Shown piece after piece: positions 6,059-14,123 of a stretch of 30,280 bases of DNA. A program made the translations under genes and the position numbers. Origin of the DNA: a virus; IMG/VR virus record IMGVR_UViG_3300001097_002273, positions 1-30,280 of that record; one strand, written 5' to 3'. The notes under the pieces were generated by a model. It made no database searches, had not been told where the DNA came from, and was given only the letters and a program-made list of their open reading frames with translations. The first letter of the stretch is position 1. The number at the start of each line of letters is the position of its first letter.

Positions 6059-7993
6059 ATGGTAGATACCTCATTATTTGGTAAATTAAAAAGATTATTT
6101 TCAACGGACGTTATAATACGGAATGTGGGGGGTAACCAATTAAAAGTAGTTGATTCAAATCAAATCCAATCTTTAGGCCAACTCCAAACTAATTCATTAT
6201 TTGATAAGTTTAATAAACTTTATAGCACATCCGGGGCTTTAAATTATAACCAAACTCAAAACATAAACTTCCCAGCATCAAGAATACAACTCTATACGGA
6301 TTATGAATCTATGGATACCGATGCCATTGTAGCCTCTGCTCTTGATATTGTAGCCGATGAATCTACTCTAAGAAATGACATGGGAGAAGTATTACAAATC
6401 CGTTCATCAGATGAAAGTATTCAAAAAATATTATACAACTTATTTTACGACATACTTAACATAGAGTTTAATCTATGGTCATGGTCTCGTAATATGCTTA
6501 AATACGGAGATTTTTATTTAAAATTAGAAATCTCAGAAAAATTTGGAGTGTATAATGTTATACCATTTTCCTCATATACTATAATGAGATTAGAAGGAAT
6601 GGATATTGAAAATCCTGCCGATGTTAAATACAAATATGATCCCACATATTCTGTATCTGAAAGTCCTTTAGGATTTCAAACCATAACAGCTGGTATGCGT
6701 TCTGTAGCAGGAAAGGAAATTATATTTGATAATTACGAAATGGCGCATTTTCGTTTATTATCTGATTTTAATTATCTCCCTTATGGTCGATCTTACTTAG
6801 AACCAGCGAGAAAAATATGGAAACAAATGACACTTATGGAAGATGCCATGTTGATCCATAGAATAGTTCGAGCACCTGAAAAACGCACTTTCTACATTAA
6901 TGTTGGTAATATTCCACCTAATGAAGTTGAGACATATATGCAACGTATGATCAACAAAATGAAAAAAACACCATATGTTGATCCCCAAACCGGAGATTAT
7001 AATTTAAAGTTTAATATGCAGAATATCTTAGAGGATTTTTATATTCCTGTAAGAGGTGGTGACCAAACCACACGTATTGAAAACACTAAAGGTTTAGAGT
7101 ACGCCGCTATTGATGATGTAACCTACCTTAGAGATAAATTATTTTCTGCTTTAAAAGTTCCAAAAGCCTTCTTAGGATATGAAGCTGATTTAGAAGGTAA
7201 AGCTACATTAGCTGCTGAAGATATTAGATTCGCAAGAACTGTTGAAAGAATCCAACGTATTCTTGTATCTGAATTAACAAAAATAGCACTTGTACATTTA
7301 TATGCTCAAGGGTATGATGGAGCCTCTTTAACAAATTTTGAATTATCATTAACTACACCTTCTATTATATATGATCAAGAAAGGATAGCATTAATGAAAG
7401 AAAAAGTTGATCTAGCGGGTCAAATGATGGACTTAAAATTAATGCCTACAGATTGGATATATGATAATGTATTCCATTTCAGTGAAAATCAATACCAAGA
7501 ATATAGAGATTTAATTATAGAAGATCAAAAACGAGCCTTCCGTCAAAAACAAATATCAGAAGAAGGAAACGACCCAGCTGAATCTGGAGAAGCATATGGA
7601 ACTCCTCATGCTTTAGCATCACTATATGGTTCAGGTAGATACCCAGAAAGTAAAGGTGTCCCAACAGGATATGATGTAAACGACCCTAATTACCCAGAAT
7701 CTGCTTTAGGTCGTCCTAAAGAAAGTTCATCAACATATAATACCCAAGATAGTAATCTAGGTAAGGATAGATTGGGAGCCTCACGTATGAAAAGTAGTGG
7801 AGAAGCTGAGGATAGACCAGGTATGCCTAGTTCTAAATCAGGCAATGGGTTAACATTAGAAAATATAAATACTAAAGCAATTTTTGCTCAAAATGAAAAA
7901 ATGCTTAAAAAATTCTTCCCAAAACAAAAAGTATCTTTATTTGAAGGTGAAAATTTACTAAATGAAGACAATATTCGTGAGGAAATTAAATAA
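6059..7993 (+). CDS. 20: Portal protein (gp20-like)
   Basis: This forms the dodecameric ring at one head vertex through which DNA enters and to which the neck attaches. The 644-residue protein (T4 gp20 is about 524) has the T4-type core: ASALDIVADESTLRN near residue 100, KYGDFYLKLEI, the DFNYLPYGRSYLEPARK segment, DQTTRIENTKGLEYAAIDDVTYLRDKLF split over residues about 338-365, and the KATLAAEDIRFARTVERIQ helix. The C-terminal part, about residues 500-615, is a low-complexity Ser/Gly/Pro/Glu-rich extension that explains the extra length. It ends with a Lys-rich tail. The assignment is strong. Confidence 0.92.
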   Translation: MVDTSLFGKLKRLFSTDVIIRNVGGNQLKVVDSNQIQSLGQLQTNSLFDKFNKLYSTSGALNYNQTQNINFPASRIQLYTDYESMDTDAIVASALDIVADESTLRNDMGEVLQIRSSDESIQKILYNLFYDILNIEFNLWSWSRNMLKYGDFYLKLEISEKFGVYNVIPFSSYTIMRLEGMDIENPADVKYKYDPTYSVSESPLGFQTITAGMRSVAGKEIIFDNYEMAHFRLLSDFNYLPYGRSYLEPARKIWKQMTLMEDAMLIHRIVRAPEKRTFYINVGNIPPNEVETYMQRMINKMKKTPYVDPQTGDYNLKFNMQNILEDFYIPVRGGDQTTRIENTKGLEYAAIDDVTYLRDKLFSALKVPKAFLGYEADLEGKATLAAEDIRFARTVERIQRILVSELTKIALVHLYAQGYDGASLTNFELSLTTPSIIYDQERIALMKEKVDLAGQMMDLKLMPTDWIYDNVFHFSENQYQEYRDLIIEDQKRAFRQKQISEEGNDPAESGEAYGTPHALASLYGSGRYPESKGVPTGYDVNDPNYPESALGRPKESSSTYNTQDSNLGKDRLGASRMKSSGEAEDRPGMPSSKSGNGLTLENINTKAIFAQNEKMLKKFFPKQKVSLFEGENLLNEDNIREEIK

Positions 7994-7999
7994 TATTAA

Positions 8000-8007
8000 T
8001 ATTTATA
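8000..8007 (+). promoter_or_regulatory. TATTTATA box downstream of the portal gene
   Basis: The perfect core sits within AATATTTATAG, 26 bases before the ATG at 8026. Confidence 0.4.
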
Positions 8008-8025
8008 GTTAGTAGTACACTACTT

Positions 8026-8874
8026 ATGAAAGTAAAACACAATAAATATAAAAACACCGGTATTTTATTTGAATTATTAGTAAGGAAAATTACTTCCGAC
8101 ACTATGTCAAATAATAATAGTAAAGCAGCAACTTTAGTAAAAAAATATTTTACAAAAAGTGAATTAGCAAACGAAAATAAACTATACCAAACCATTAACA
8201 ATTCCATATCTCTATCTGAGGGGAAGGCTGAAACTATAATTTCTACCATTTTAGAAATGTCTAAAAAATTAGATAGAGAAAAACTGGCTAAAGAAAAATA
8301 TAACTTAATCAAAGAAATCAAAGAAAATTTTGATATTGATGATTTTTTTCAAGCAAAAATTAAAAATTATAAATTATTATCATCAACCTATACTTTACTT
8401 GAATCAATCAATGATAAAGAATTTGGAAACCCCGAAATAATTATAAATTCCAAAATTAATATATTAGAATATATAACATCAACACCAGATACTAAAATTT
8501 CATTAACACCTCTAGTAGAGGAATTAATGGCTTTAGATAAAGGTACTCGTTCTTTAGCATATAAAATCATGCTTGAAAAATATAATACAAAGTTTGATGG
8601 ACTTAACCCCGAGCAAAAAGAAATATTAAAAGAGTACATAAATAGTGCATCAGATGTTCCCAAACTTAAAAGTTATTTAAATGAAAAATTCATTAAAATA
8701 TCAGAAAATTTAAAAAAGAATTTAAAAAGAGTGGATGATGCTGCTTTAAAAATTAAGATAAAAGAAGTTATAAGTCTAATTACCCCTATAGTAGAAAGTA
8801 AAAAATTAAGAGATGATCATTTAGTTGCTTTACTACAATATGTAGAACTTTCTAAGGAAATGGAGTTAGTATGA
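8026..8874 (+). CDS. Helical head-region protein of unknown function
   Basis: This is a 282-residue, Lys-rich, almost entirely helical protein starting MKVKHNKYKNTGILFELLVRKI. There is no membrane segment or signal peptide. It lies between portal and protease, where T4 has the small prohead core genes 67 and 68, so a role in prohead core or packaging is possible by position. Its length is far greater than gp67 (80 residues) or gp68 (141). Its stop overlaps the next start by 4 bases (ATGA), suggesting translational coupling. I do not recognise a family. Confidence 0.65.
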   Translation: MKVKHNKYKNTGILFELLVRKITSDTMSNNNSKAATLVKKYFTKSELANENKLYQTINNSISLSEGKAETIISTILEMSKKLDREKLAKEKYNLIKEIKENFDIDDFFQAKIKNYKLLSSTYTLLESINDKEFGNPEIIINSKINILEYITSTPDTKISLTPLVEELMALDKGTRSLAYKIMLEKYNTKFDGLNPEQKEILKEYINSASDVPKLKSYLNEKFIKISENLKKNLKRVDDAALKIKIKEVISLITPIVESKKLRDDHLVALLQYVELSKEMELV

Positions 8875-9638
8875 AAAAACTAAATTTAAAAGGTTTAAAA
8901 AAAGAAATGAGTACTACTGGAACTGGTGCATCATTTACACCAGGTAATGGGGCTCAATATTCCACCCCTAAAGCATTTAAAAAGCAAAAAAACGAAATTG
9001 GTGAACCTTTTACAACACCAAACCCATCTATCCCTAATAGAAAATCAGATGTTATAGATTATAAGAAGTTGTTTGAAAAAACATTTAGGGAAATGCTTGA
9101 ATCTGAGGTAGGAGATACTAAAATATCAAGAGGTATTCAATCTACCGTAACTAATGTTGATCCTTCAACAGGGCAAATAACATGGGATATAGAATACACA
9201 CCAGCATTTGATTCTGTATTTAAAGAATTTGATGATTTACGTAAAGCTATTTCTCAACTTGATCAAAAAACAAATGATCCTGTTATAGACGATATAGCTT
9301 CTATAATTATGTTACAATTTAATAAATATCGTACACATATTAGAAAAAATTATCCTGATTCTTATAAGAAATTTGCAGTAAACGAGGCTAGATATTCACA
9401 ATTTAAATCAGAAACTAAACTACGTACACCCACTGAACAAATTCATAGGGCTGTAAGTGAAATAAGACGTAAAATAGACGATATAGTTAAGGTAGTGACT
9501 CATACCGAAAGAATAAAAAATGAATTAAAATCCAATAATGAAGGCATTTCATATCTAAAACGTACTAGCAACTCAATCAATAAAATCTCAGAAAAATTAC
9601 AAGACTTAAATAATAGAATAAAAGGTTTAACAGAATAA
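8871..9638 (+). CDS. Head-region protein with a gp23-like STTGTGASFT motif
   Basis: This is a 255-residue protein. After a short basic N-terminus (MKKLNLKGLKKE) comes STTGTGASFTPGNGAQY at residues 14-30, nearly the same peptide that follows the presumed maturation cleavage site of the major capsid protein (residues 63-79 there). The rest is polar, with a long helical/coiled-coil C-terminus (residues 185-255). The position between portal and protease and the shared peptide suggest a prohead component processed by gp21, cut after Glu12. This is inference. The family is not recognised. It overlaps both neighbours, by 4 bases upstream and 1 base downstream. Confidence 0.65.
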   Translation: MKKLNLKGLKKEMSTTGTGASFTPGNGAQYSTPKAFKKQKNEIGEPFTTPNPSIPNRKSDVIDYKKLFEKTFREMLESEVGDTKISRGIQSTVTNVDPSTGQITWDIEYTPAFDSVFKEFDDLRKAISQLDQKTNDPVIDDIASIIMLQFNKYRTHIRKNYPDSYKKFAVNEARYSQFKSETKLRTPTEQIHRAVSEIRRKIDDIVKVVTHTERIKNELKSNNEGISYLKRTSNSINKISEKLQDLNNRIKGLTE

Positions 9639-9775
9639 TGGCTAAAGGAATTCAAACTCTCAATTATAGAGGTAGTACTAAGAAGAAAAGACCGGGTGTT
9701 CATGCTAAAAGCAAGACATCTAAATTGAAGAATTCTAAAAACTACAAGAAATTAAATGTAGGTCAAGGTAAATAA
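9638..9775 (+). CDS. 45-residue highly basic protein
   Basis: The start overlaps the previous stop by one base (TAATG) and the stop is TAA at 9773-9775. The protein begins MAKGIQTLNYRGSTKKKRPG and continues with KSKTSKLKNSKNYKK. About one third of residues are Lys or Arg, with almost no acidic residues, which suggests nucleic-acid binding. It lies inside the prohead gene block just before an acidic protein gene. A role as an internal head or core protein that neutralises DNA or the acidic scaffold is possible. The tight coupling to its neighbour supports a real gene. Confidence 0.65.
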   Translation: MAKGIQTLNYRGSTKKKRPGVHAKSKTSKLKNSKNYKKLNVGQGK

Positions 9776-9783
9776 TATTTATA
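9776..9783 (+). promoter_or_regulatory. TATTTATA box 11 bases before a start codon
   Basis: TAATATTTATATATATG runs straight from the stop of the basic protein gene into the ATG at 9787. If it is a -10-type element, the mRNA would be close to leaderless. Confidence 0.35.
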
Positions 9784-9786
9784 TAT

Positions 9787-10665
9787 ATGACAACACAAGA
9801 TTTATATACTAAACTTTCAAAAGGTGAAATTACAGAACAAAAATTTCTGTATGAAGTGCGTCGTGATTCTAATTTACCATGGATCACATCACATAATTCC
9901 TTTAAAGATACAATCAAAATCCTTAAAAATAAGGGTATGATATCTGAAAAACAAACAAAAGAATCTATAGGTAAACAAGAAGTAGAAATTATAGCTAAAA
10001 CTATTGATATGGTTAACCCATATGAATATTCAAAAGGTATGAATTTTGAACTTGATCTAACCCACAATTCAGCGGGTCAATCTAATATATCAGAAGAAGA
10101 AGTATTAAAAGCACAGAAAAAAGTACTTAAGAATCTTACCACCAACCCAAGTCATTACACACAAAAATTATCTATGGAAATGGATGGTGAAAGTATGTGT
10201 GATGTAGAAGTAAATGATAAATCAATTGCTGATTTAATAAAGAAAAATAAAAGTAAAAAAGGTAAAATCATTCGTGAACATGGTGCTGAATATGATAAAG
10301 TAGCAAATGTAAACTCATCTTCTACTATGCTTGAAGATGATGATTTTGAATCAGAAGACGATAGAGAAAACTATTACTTAGATTTAGATGATGTAAATGA
10401 ACATGGTGAAGATCATAGTAGAGTAGCTGATGTAAACTCTAGTTCTTCCCCATTAGAAGAAGAAGATGTTGAGGAATTAGGGAGAATGCGTGATTCTATA
10501 TATGAAAAATACGCTAAAAAATATGGTGTTGATGTTAACGAGCTAAAAGATAAAGTTGAAGCACATAAAATGAAAACTGAAGTCATTGAAGTAGATAATG
10601 AAGAAGACGCTATCAATATCCAAAAAAAATCTCCTGACGCTAAAGTTAAAATAGTAAAAAAATAA
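9787..10665 (+). CDS. Acidic prohead-core-like protein with an internal repeat
   Basis: This is a 292-residue protein. Residues 1-60 form a compact helical N-terminus (MTTQDLYTKLSKGEITEQKF...). The central part holds two copies of a unit 41 residues apart: EHGAEYDKVANVNSSS at about 164-179 and EHGEDHSRVADVNSSS at about 205-220, each followed by an acidic run (EDDDFESEDD and EEEDVEEL). The C-terminus is a Lys/Glu helix. Acidic, repetitive proteins next to the protease and scaffold genes are usually prohead core components, so I infer a scaffold-associated or protease-processed role. It is followed one base later by the protease gene. No named family is recognised. Confidence 0.6.
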   Translation: MTTQDLYTKLSKGEITEQKFLYEVRRDSNLPWITSHNSFKDTIKILKNKGMISEKQTKESIGKQEVEIIAKTIDMVNPYEYSKGMNFELDLTHNSAGQSNISEEEVLKAQKKVLKNLTTNPSHYTQKLSMEMDGESMCDVEVNDKSIADLIKKNKSKKGKIIREHGAEYDKVANVNSSSTMLEDDDFESEDDRENYYLDLDDVNEHGEDHSRVADVNSSSSPLEEEDVEELGRMRDSIYEKYAKKYGVDVNELKDKVEAHKMKTEVIEVDNEEDAINIQKKSPDAKVKIVKK

Positions 10666-10666
10666 A

Positions 10667-11284
10667 ATGGCTCAAAGACTACTATTAGAATATTCGGTTT
10701 TTACTCCTAAACTTACTCAATTATCTGAGGGGATTAGTGGTTTAAAAAATATGATTGTTGAAGGTGTTGTTCAAAGAGCAGAAGAATTCAATCATAATGG
10801 AAGACGCTATCCTTACGATGTTTTAAAGAGAGAAGTAGATAAATACATGGGAGGTCCAATTGCTGAAAACAGAGCATTAGGTGAATTAGACCACCCAGAA
10901 TCCTCAATCATTAACCTAAAAAACGCATCACATAATATTAAAGAATTATGGTGGGATGGTAACGATTTGATAGGTAAAATAGAAATATTAACTACCCCAT
11001 CAGGAAATATACTTAAAGAATTATTTAAAAATAATATTACGGTAGGTATTTCATCTCGAGGTATGGGTTCTGTTTCACAATTAGGTGAAGGCAGAGTAGA
11101 AGTAGAAGATGATTTTGAATTATTATGTTGGGATTTCGTATCAACACCTTCAACACATGGTGCCTTTATGAAACCAACAGGTCTAAATGAAAATCGCACA
11201 TACCAACCAAATAAATACAGTAAATTAAATTCAATAGTATCTGATATCATATGTATCCAATCAGGTATTTGTTGTTTAAGATAA
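10667..11284 (+). CDS. 21: Prohead maturation protease (gp21-like)
   Basis: This is the serine protease that assembles in the prohead core and cleaves scaffold and capsid proteins during maturation. The 205-residue protein matches the T4 gp21 type (212 residues). It has a catalytic His in GELDHPE (His76), a nucleophilic Ser in VGISSRGMGS (Ser129/130) and a third acidic residue in CWDFVSTPS (Asp156). The N-terminal segment, GVVQRAEEFNHNGRRYP, is typical of phage prohead proteases. The C-terminus ends unusually Cys-rich (IICIQSGICCLR), which I cannot explain. A strong terminator follows at 11318. Confidence 0.9.
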   Translation: MAQRLLLEYSVFTPKLTQLSEGISGLKNMIVEGVVQRAEEFNHNGRRYPYDVLKREVDKYMGGPIAENRALGELDHPESSIINLKNASHNIKELWWDGNDLIGKIEILTTPSGNILKELFKNNITVGISSRGMGSVSQLGEGRVEVEDDFELLCWDFVSTPSTHGAFMKPTGLNENRTYQPNKYSKLNSIVSDIICIQSGICCLR

Positions 11285-11317
11285 TTCCTCGGACGCTACC
11301 GAAGGCAGATGTCGATT

Positions 11318-11351
11318 CCCTTACAGAAATGTAAGGGTTTCTTTGTTTTTT
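11318..11351 (+). terminator. Intrinsic terminator after the protease gene
   Basis: CCCTTACA and TGTAAGGG form a perfect 8-bp stem with a GAAA tetraloop, followed by TTTCTTTGTTTTTT. It separates the packaging/protease block from scaffold and capsid genes, which probably need their own, stronger transcription. Confidence 0.85.
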
Positions 11352-11363
11352 AGAAAACTTATA

Positions 11364-11371
11364 TATTTATT
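11364..11371 (+). promoter_or_regulatory. TATTTATT box just after the terminator
   Basis: TATATATTTATTAACAG lies between the terminator and the scaffold gene, about 106 bases before its ATG. The remaining leader (11372-11469) contains GGAAAT/ATTTCC inverted arms near 11384-11402 and a TTTACA element near 11411. It is the longest leader in the head region, consistent with a promoter for abundant late products. Confidence 0.4.
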
Positions 11372-11469
11372 AACAGATATGATAGGAAATTTCTAATATT
11401 TCCTCCCTCTTTACAAACATTCCTATATTACTTGCTTAATAAGTAATTTCACAACAAATTTATTAAAAA

Positions 11470-12450
11470 ATGTCAAACACAAAGTTTTTCAACGATGCTA
11501 TCGCTGAAGCTAAAGCTATCCGAGAAACGGCTCTTGCTAACGCTAAACTAGCATTAGAAGAAGTCTTTACCCCACAAATCCAATCTATGTTAGAAAAAAA
11601 ATTACAACAAGAGGCAGATGAAATGGATGAAGCAAAAGATGACATGGATGAAGCAAAAGACATGGATGAAGCGAAAGCTAAAGATATGGATGAAGCTAAG
11701 GACATGGAAGAAACAAAAGAAATGGAAGAAACCTACGTAGAAGAAGGTGAAGACATGGATGAAGGATCAATGGAAGAAATTGATCTAGATGAACTACTTG
11801 CTGAATTAGAATCTGCTGAAGAAATGAAAGCACCTGATTCAAAAGTCGAAACATCTACAATGAGTAATAAACCAGTAGTTGAAGCAGAAGCTGATGACGA
11901 AGTTGGTGAGATTACTGTAGATGAATTAAAAGACATTATCCGTGATATCTTAGCTGATGTAATGGGTGGTGGTGCTGCTGAAGAAGAAATGGATCTTGAT
12001 ACCGAAATGGAAGATGGTGATATGGGAATGGATGCTGATGAGGAAATGGGGGGTGATGAGATTAATATCGCTGAAAAGAAAGAAGTTGAAAAAGCTAAAG
12101 CTGAATTAAATGAAGCTATAAACGTAATCAAAACTTTAAAATCAGAATTAAACGAAGTTAATCTTTTAAATGCCAAATTACTTTATGTTAATAAATTATT
12201 CCGTAACAAAACCTTAACAGAAACACAAAAAGTTAAAGTAATTAATGCTTTTGATCGTGCTGAATCTGTTAAAGAAGTAAAGAATATTTTTGAAACATTG
12301 AAAGAAGGAATGACAAATGTTGAAGTTAAAAAACCAATGAACGAAGTTCGTTCTTTTGCTTCGAAACCAGCAGGTGTTGCTCCTAAAAAACAAATTGTAG
12401 AAAATAACGATTTTGTTGCTAGAATGCAAAAAATCGCTGGAATTATTTAA
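11470..12450 (+). CDS. 22: Prohead scaffold protein (gp22-like)
   Basis: This is the main internal scaffold on which the capsid shell assembles; it is degraded by gp21 during maturation. The 326-residue protein is very acidic and helical. It has an N-terminal FFNDAIAEAKAIRETALANAK helix, a long Asp/Glu/Met/Ala/Lys low-complexity middle, and a C-terminal segment (INVIKTLKSELNEVNLLNAKLLYVNKLFRNKTLTE split over residues about 217-255) that strongly resembles the conserved gp22 C-terminus. Its position directly before gp23 is the same as in T4. A Met-Asp-Glu-Ala-Lys-Asp type repeat makes the middle region prone to length change. Confidence 0.88.
   Translation: MSNTKFFNDAIAEAKAIRETALANAKLALEEVFTPQIQSMLEKKLQQEADEMDEAKDDMDEAKDMDEAKAKDMDEAKDMEETKEMEETYVEEGEDMDEGSMEEIDLDELLAELESAEEMKAPDSKVETSTMSNKPVVEAEADDEVGEITVDELKDIIRDILADVMGGGAAEEEMDLDTEMEDGDMGMDADEEMGGDEINIAEKKEVEKAKAELNEAINVIKTLKSELNEVNLLNAKLLYVNKLFRNKTLTETQKVKVINAFDRAESVKEVKNIFETLKEGMTNVEVKKPMNEVRSFASKPAGVAPKKQIVENNDFVARMQKIAGII
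11623..11733 (+). repeat. Degenerate MDEAKD/MEETKE coding repeat in the scaffold gene
   Basis: About six units of ATGGATGAAGCAAAAGAC-type sequence, 18-24 bases each, encode MDEAKDD, MDEAKD, MDEAKAKD, MDEAKD, METKE-like units. They are in frame and confined to residues about 52-88. Confidence 0.75.
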
Positions 12451-12470
12451 TCTTAAAAAAACAATTATAA

Positions 12471-13457
12471 ATGTCAAACATAGTAAATCAACTATTAGAG
12501 TCCGCAAACCCTTATCAGTCAGTACAAAAAGATGCTGCTAGATTATCAGGGAAATGGGCTAAGTCAGGTTTGTTAGAAGGAATTGCTAACGATACCGACA
12601 GAGCTAACATGAGTATCATGTTAGAAAACCAAGCTAAACAACTTGTTGTTGAAGCTAGCACAACTGGAACAGGTGCATCTTTTACAGCTGGTACAGGTGA
12701 GCAGTATGCTGCTGTAGCTTTACCATTAGTAAGAAAGGTATTTGGACAAATTGCTGCTAAAGAATTTGTTTCTGTACAGCCAATGTCTTTACCTGCAGGT
12801 TTAGTATTTTATTTAGATTTCCAATATGGAACAACTAAAAAACCATTTACCGCTGGTGATTCAATGTACGGAACTCCTTCAGAAAATTTTGGAAACAAAG
12901 CAGAAGGTGGTTTATATGGTTCTGGTAGATTTGGTTATTCATCTAACCAATTCTCAGCATCAGTTAACGGTGTAGCAGTAGCTACAGGATCTTGGGCAGA
13001 CGTAAATTTTACATCTGAACTATCAGCTTCAGCCGCAGCTGGACAAATTAAAACAATTACATTAGCTCCTGCTTCTATCTCTGTTAATTTAGATGGTGAT
13101 GCAGTACGTTCATTTGCAGTATCTTCTGGTTCAGTTCTTGAATCAAGACAATTACCTTCATTCACTAAGCAAGATGCTTCAGGAAATATAACTTTTGCTT
13201 TCACAGGTTCTACTGCTGAAATCACAAGTGGTAATGGCTATGTAGTACATTATTCTAAGAAAACCGCTGACAATGCCAGAGGTGATTTTGAAGAAGGTGC
13301 TGCATATTCTAATCAAAGTGGTGCTGCTGGTGGTTCAATTTCAATCCCATCAATAGATGTTCAAATGAGATCTGAAACTATTGCTGCCAAAACTAAAAAG
13401 TTAAAAGCACAATGGACACCAGAATTCTCTCAGGATTTAAATGCTTTCCACAGTTGA
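12471..13457 (+). CDS. 23: Major capsid protein gp23, N-terminal part before a frame break
   Basis: This encodes residues 1-328 of a T4-type major capsid protein. Landmarks are LLEGIAND, MLENQAKQLVVEAS (residues 50-63, with a gp21-type cleavage site expected after Glu61), ALPLVRKVFGQIAAKEFVSVQPMSLPAG and FYLDFQYGT. The variable middle (residues about 140-280) is Ser/Ala/Gly-rich. The frame ends abruptly in SQDLNAFHS-stop (TGA 13455-13457), where gp23 proteins normally continue into a DAEAEL segment. That segment is present in the +1 frame from 13441. Alone, this product would lack about 40% of the capsid protein. A sequencing or assembly indel, a true mutation or recoding could explain it. 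Confidence 0.9.
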   Translation: MSNIVNQLLESANPYQSVQKDAARLSGKWAKSGLLEGIANDTDRANMSIMLENQAKQLVVEASTTGTGASFTAGTGEQYAAVALPLVRKVFGQIAAKEFVSVQPMSLPAGLVFYLDFQYGTTKKPFTAGDSMYGTPSENFGNKAEGGLYGSGRFGYSSNQFSASVNGVAVATGSWADVNFTSELSASAAAGQIKTITLAPASISVNLDGDAVRSFAVSSGSVLESRQLPSFTKQDASGNITFAFTGSTAEITSGNGYVVHYSKKTADNARGDFEEGAAYSNQSGAAGGSISIPSIDVQMRSETIAAKTKKLKAQWTPEFSQDLNAFHS

Positions 13458-14097
13458 TGCTGAGGCTGAATTAACATCTATCTTATCTGAGTATATTTCA
13501 TTAGAAATTGATTTAGAGATCTTAGATATGTTAATTGAAAACGCTCCAACAACAGAAGTATGGTCTGCTAAAGTAGGTAACCAACTTAATGCTGCTGGAA
13601 ATGGATTTGATTCTAACACATCAGGTGTATACTACACTCAAATGAGCTGGTTCCAAACTCTTGGAATTAAATTACAAAAAGTATCTAACATCATTCACCA
13701 AAGAACCTTAAGAGGTGGTGCTAACTTTATGGTTGTTTCTCCAACTGTAGCTACTATATTAGAGTCAATCCCTGGATTTGCTGCTGATACTGATGGTGAT
13801 GTAACAAAAAATTCTTACGCTTTTGGTGTACAGAAAATCGGTGCTTTAAATAGTCGTTACAAAGTATATAAGAACCCATACATGACAGAAAATACTATCT
13901 TGATGGGATTCAGAGGTAACCAATTCCTAGAATCAGGTGCTGTATATGCTCCGTATATTCCTCTTATCATGACTCCATTAGTGTACGATCCTAATACCTT
14001 TACGCCACGCAAAGGAATAATGACAAGATATGCTAAGAAGATGGTAAGACCTGAATTCTACGGAAAAGTGTTTATATCTGACTTGAATGTAATCTAA
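13441..14097 (+). CDS. 23: Major capsid protein gp23, C-terminal part in the +1 frame
   Basis: This encodes VDAEAELTSILSEYISLEI and the rest of a gp23-type C-terminus, with RGGANFMVVSPTVATILES, YKVYKNPYMTENTILMGFRG, GAVYAPYIPLIMTPLVYDPNTF and KKMVRPEFYGKVFI (split here for brevity). The in-frame ATG at 13441 overlaps the N-terminal ORF by 17 bases and is probably not a genuine start, because the codons before VDAEAEL read MLST rather than the expected AFHS. Joined with the upstream part, the length would be about 544 residues, normal for gp23 (T4 521). A clear terminator follows at 14124. Confidence 0.88.
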   Translation: MLSTVDAEAELTSILSEYISLEIDLEILDMLIENAPTTEVWSAKVGNQLNAAGNGFDSNTSGVYYTQMSWFQTLGIKLQKVSNIIHQRTLRGGANFMVVSPTVATILESIPGFAADTDGDVTKNSYAFGVQKIGALNSRYKVYKNPYMTENTILMGFRGNQFLESGAVYAPYIPLIMTPLVYDPNTFTPRKGIMTRYAKKMVRPEFYGKVFISDLNVI

Positions 14098-14123
14098 TTA
14101 ATAGATTAATATCTTGAAAAGGT

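Noticed and set aside
11372-11469. GGAAAT/ATTTCC inverted arms and TCCTC...TTTACA as an operator shared with the PhoH leader
   Set aside because: The similarity to 14172-14198 is limited to a few bases with poor alignment, so it was not annotated as a separate site.
12935-13225. Long antisense ORFs over gp23, gp22, gp21 and fibre genes
   Set aside because: They lie opposite strongly supported genes, have low-complexity translations mirroring the sense repeats, and lack recognisable domains.
13455-13463. Stop codon reassignment (TGA read as an amino acid) to explain the capsid break
   Set aside because: Frame 0 reaches another TGA at 13461 and does not encode the gp23 C-terminus; the conserved continuation is in the +1 frame. 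No other gene here shows in-frame TGA.
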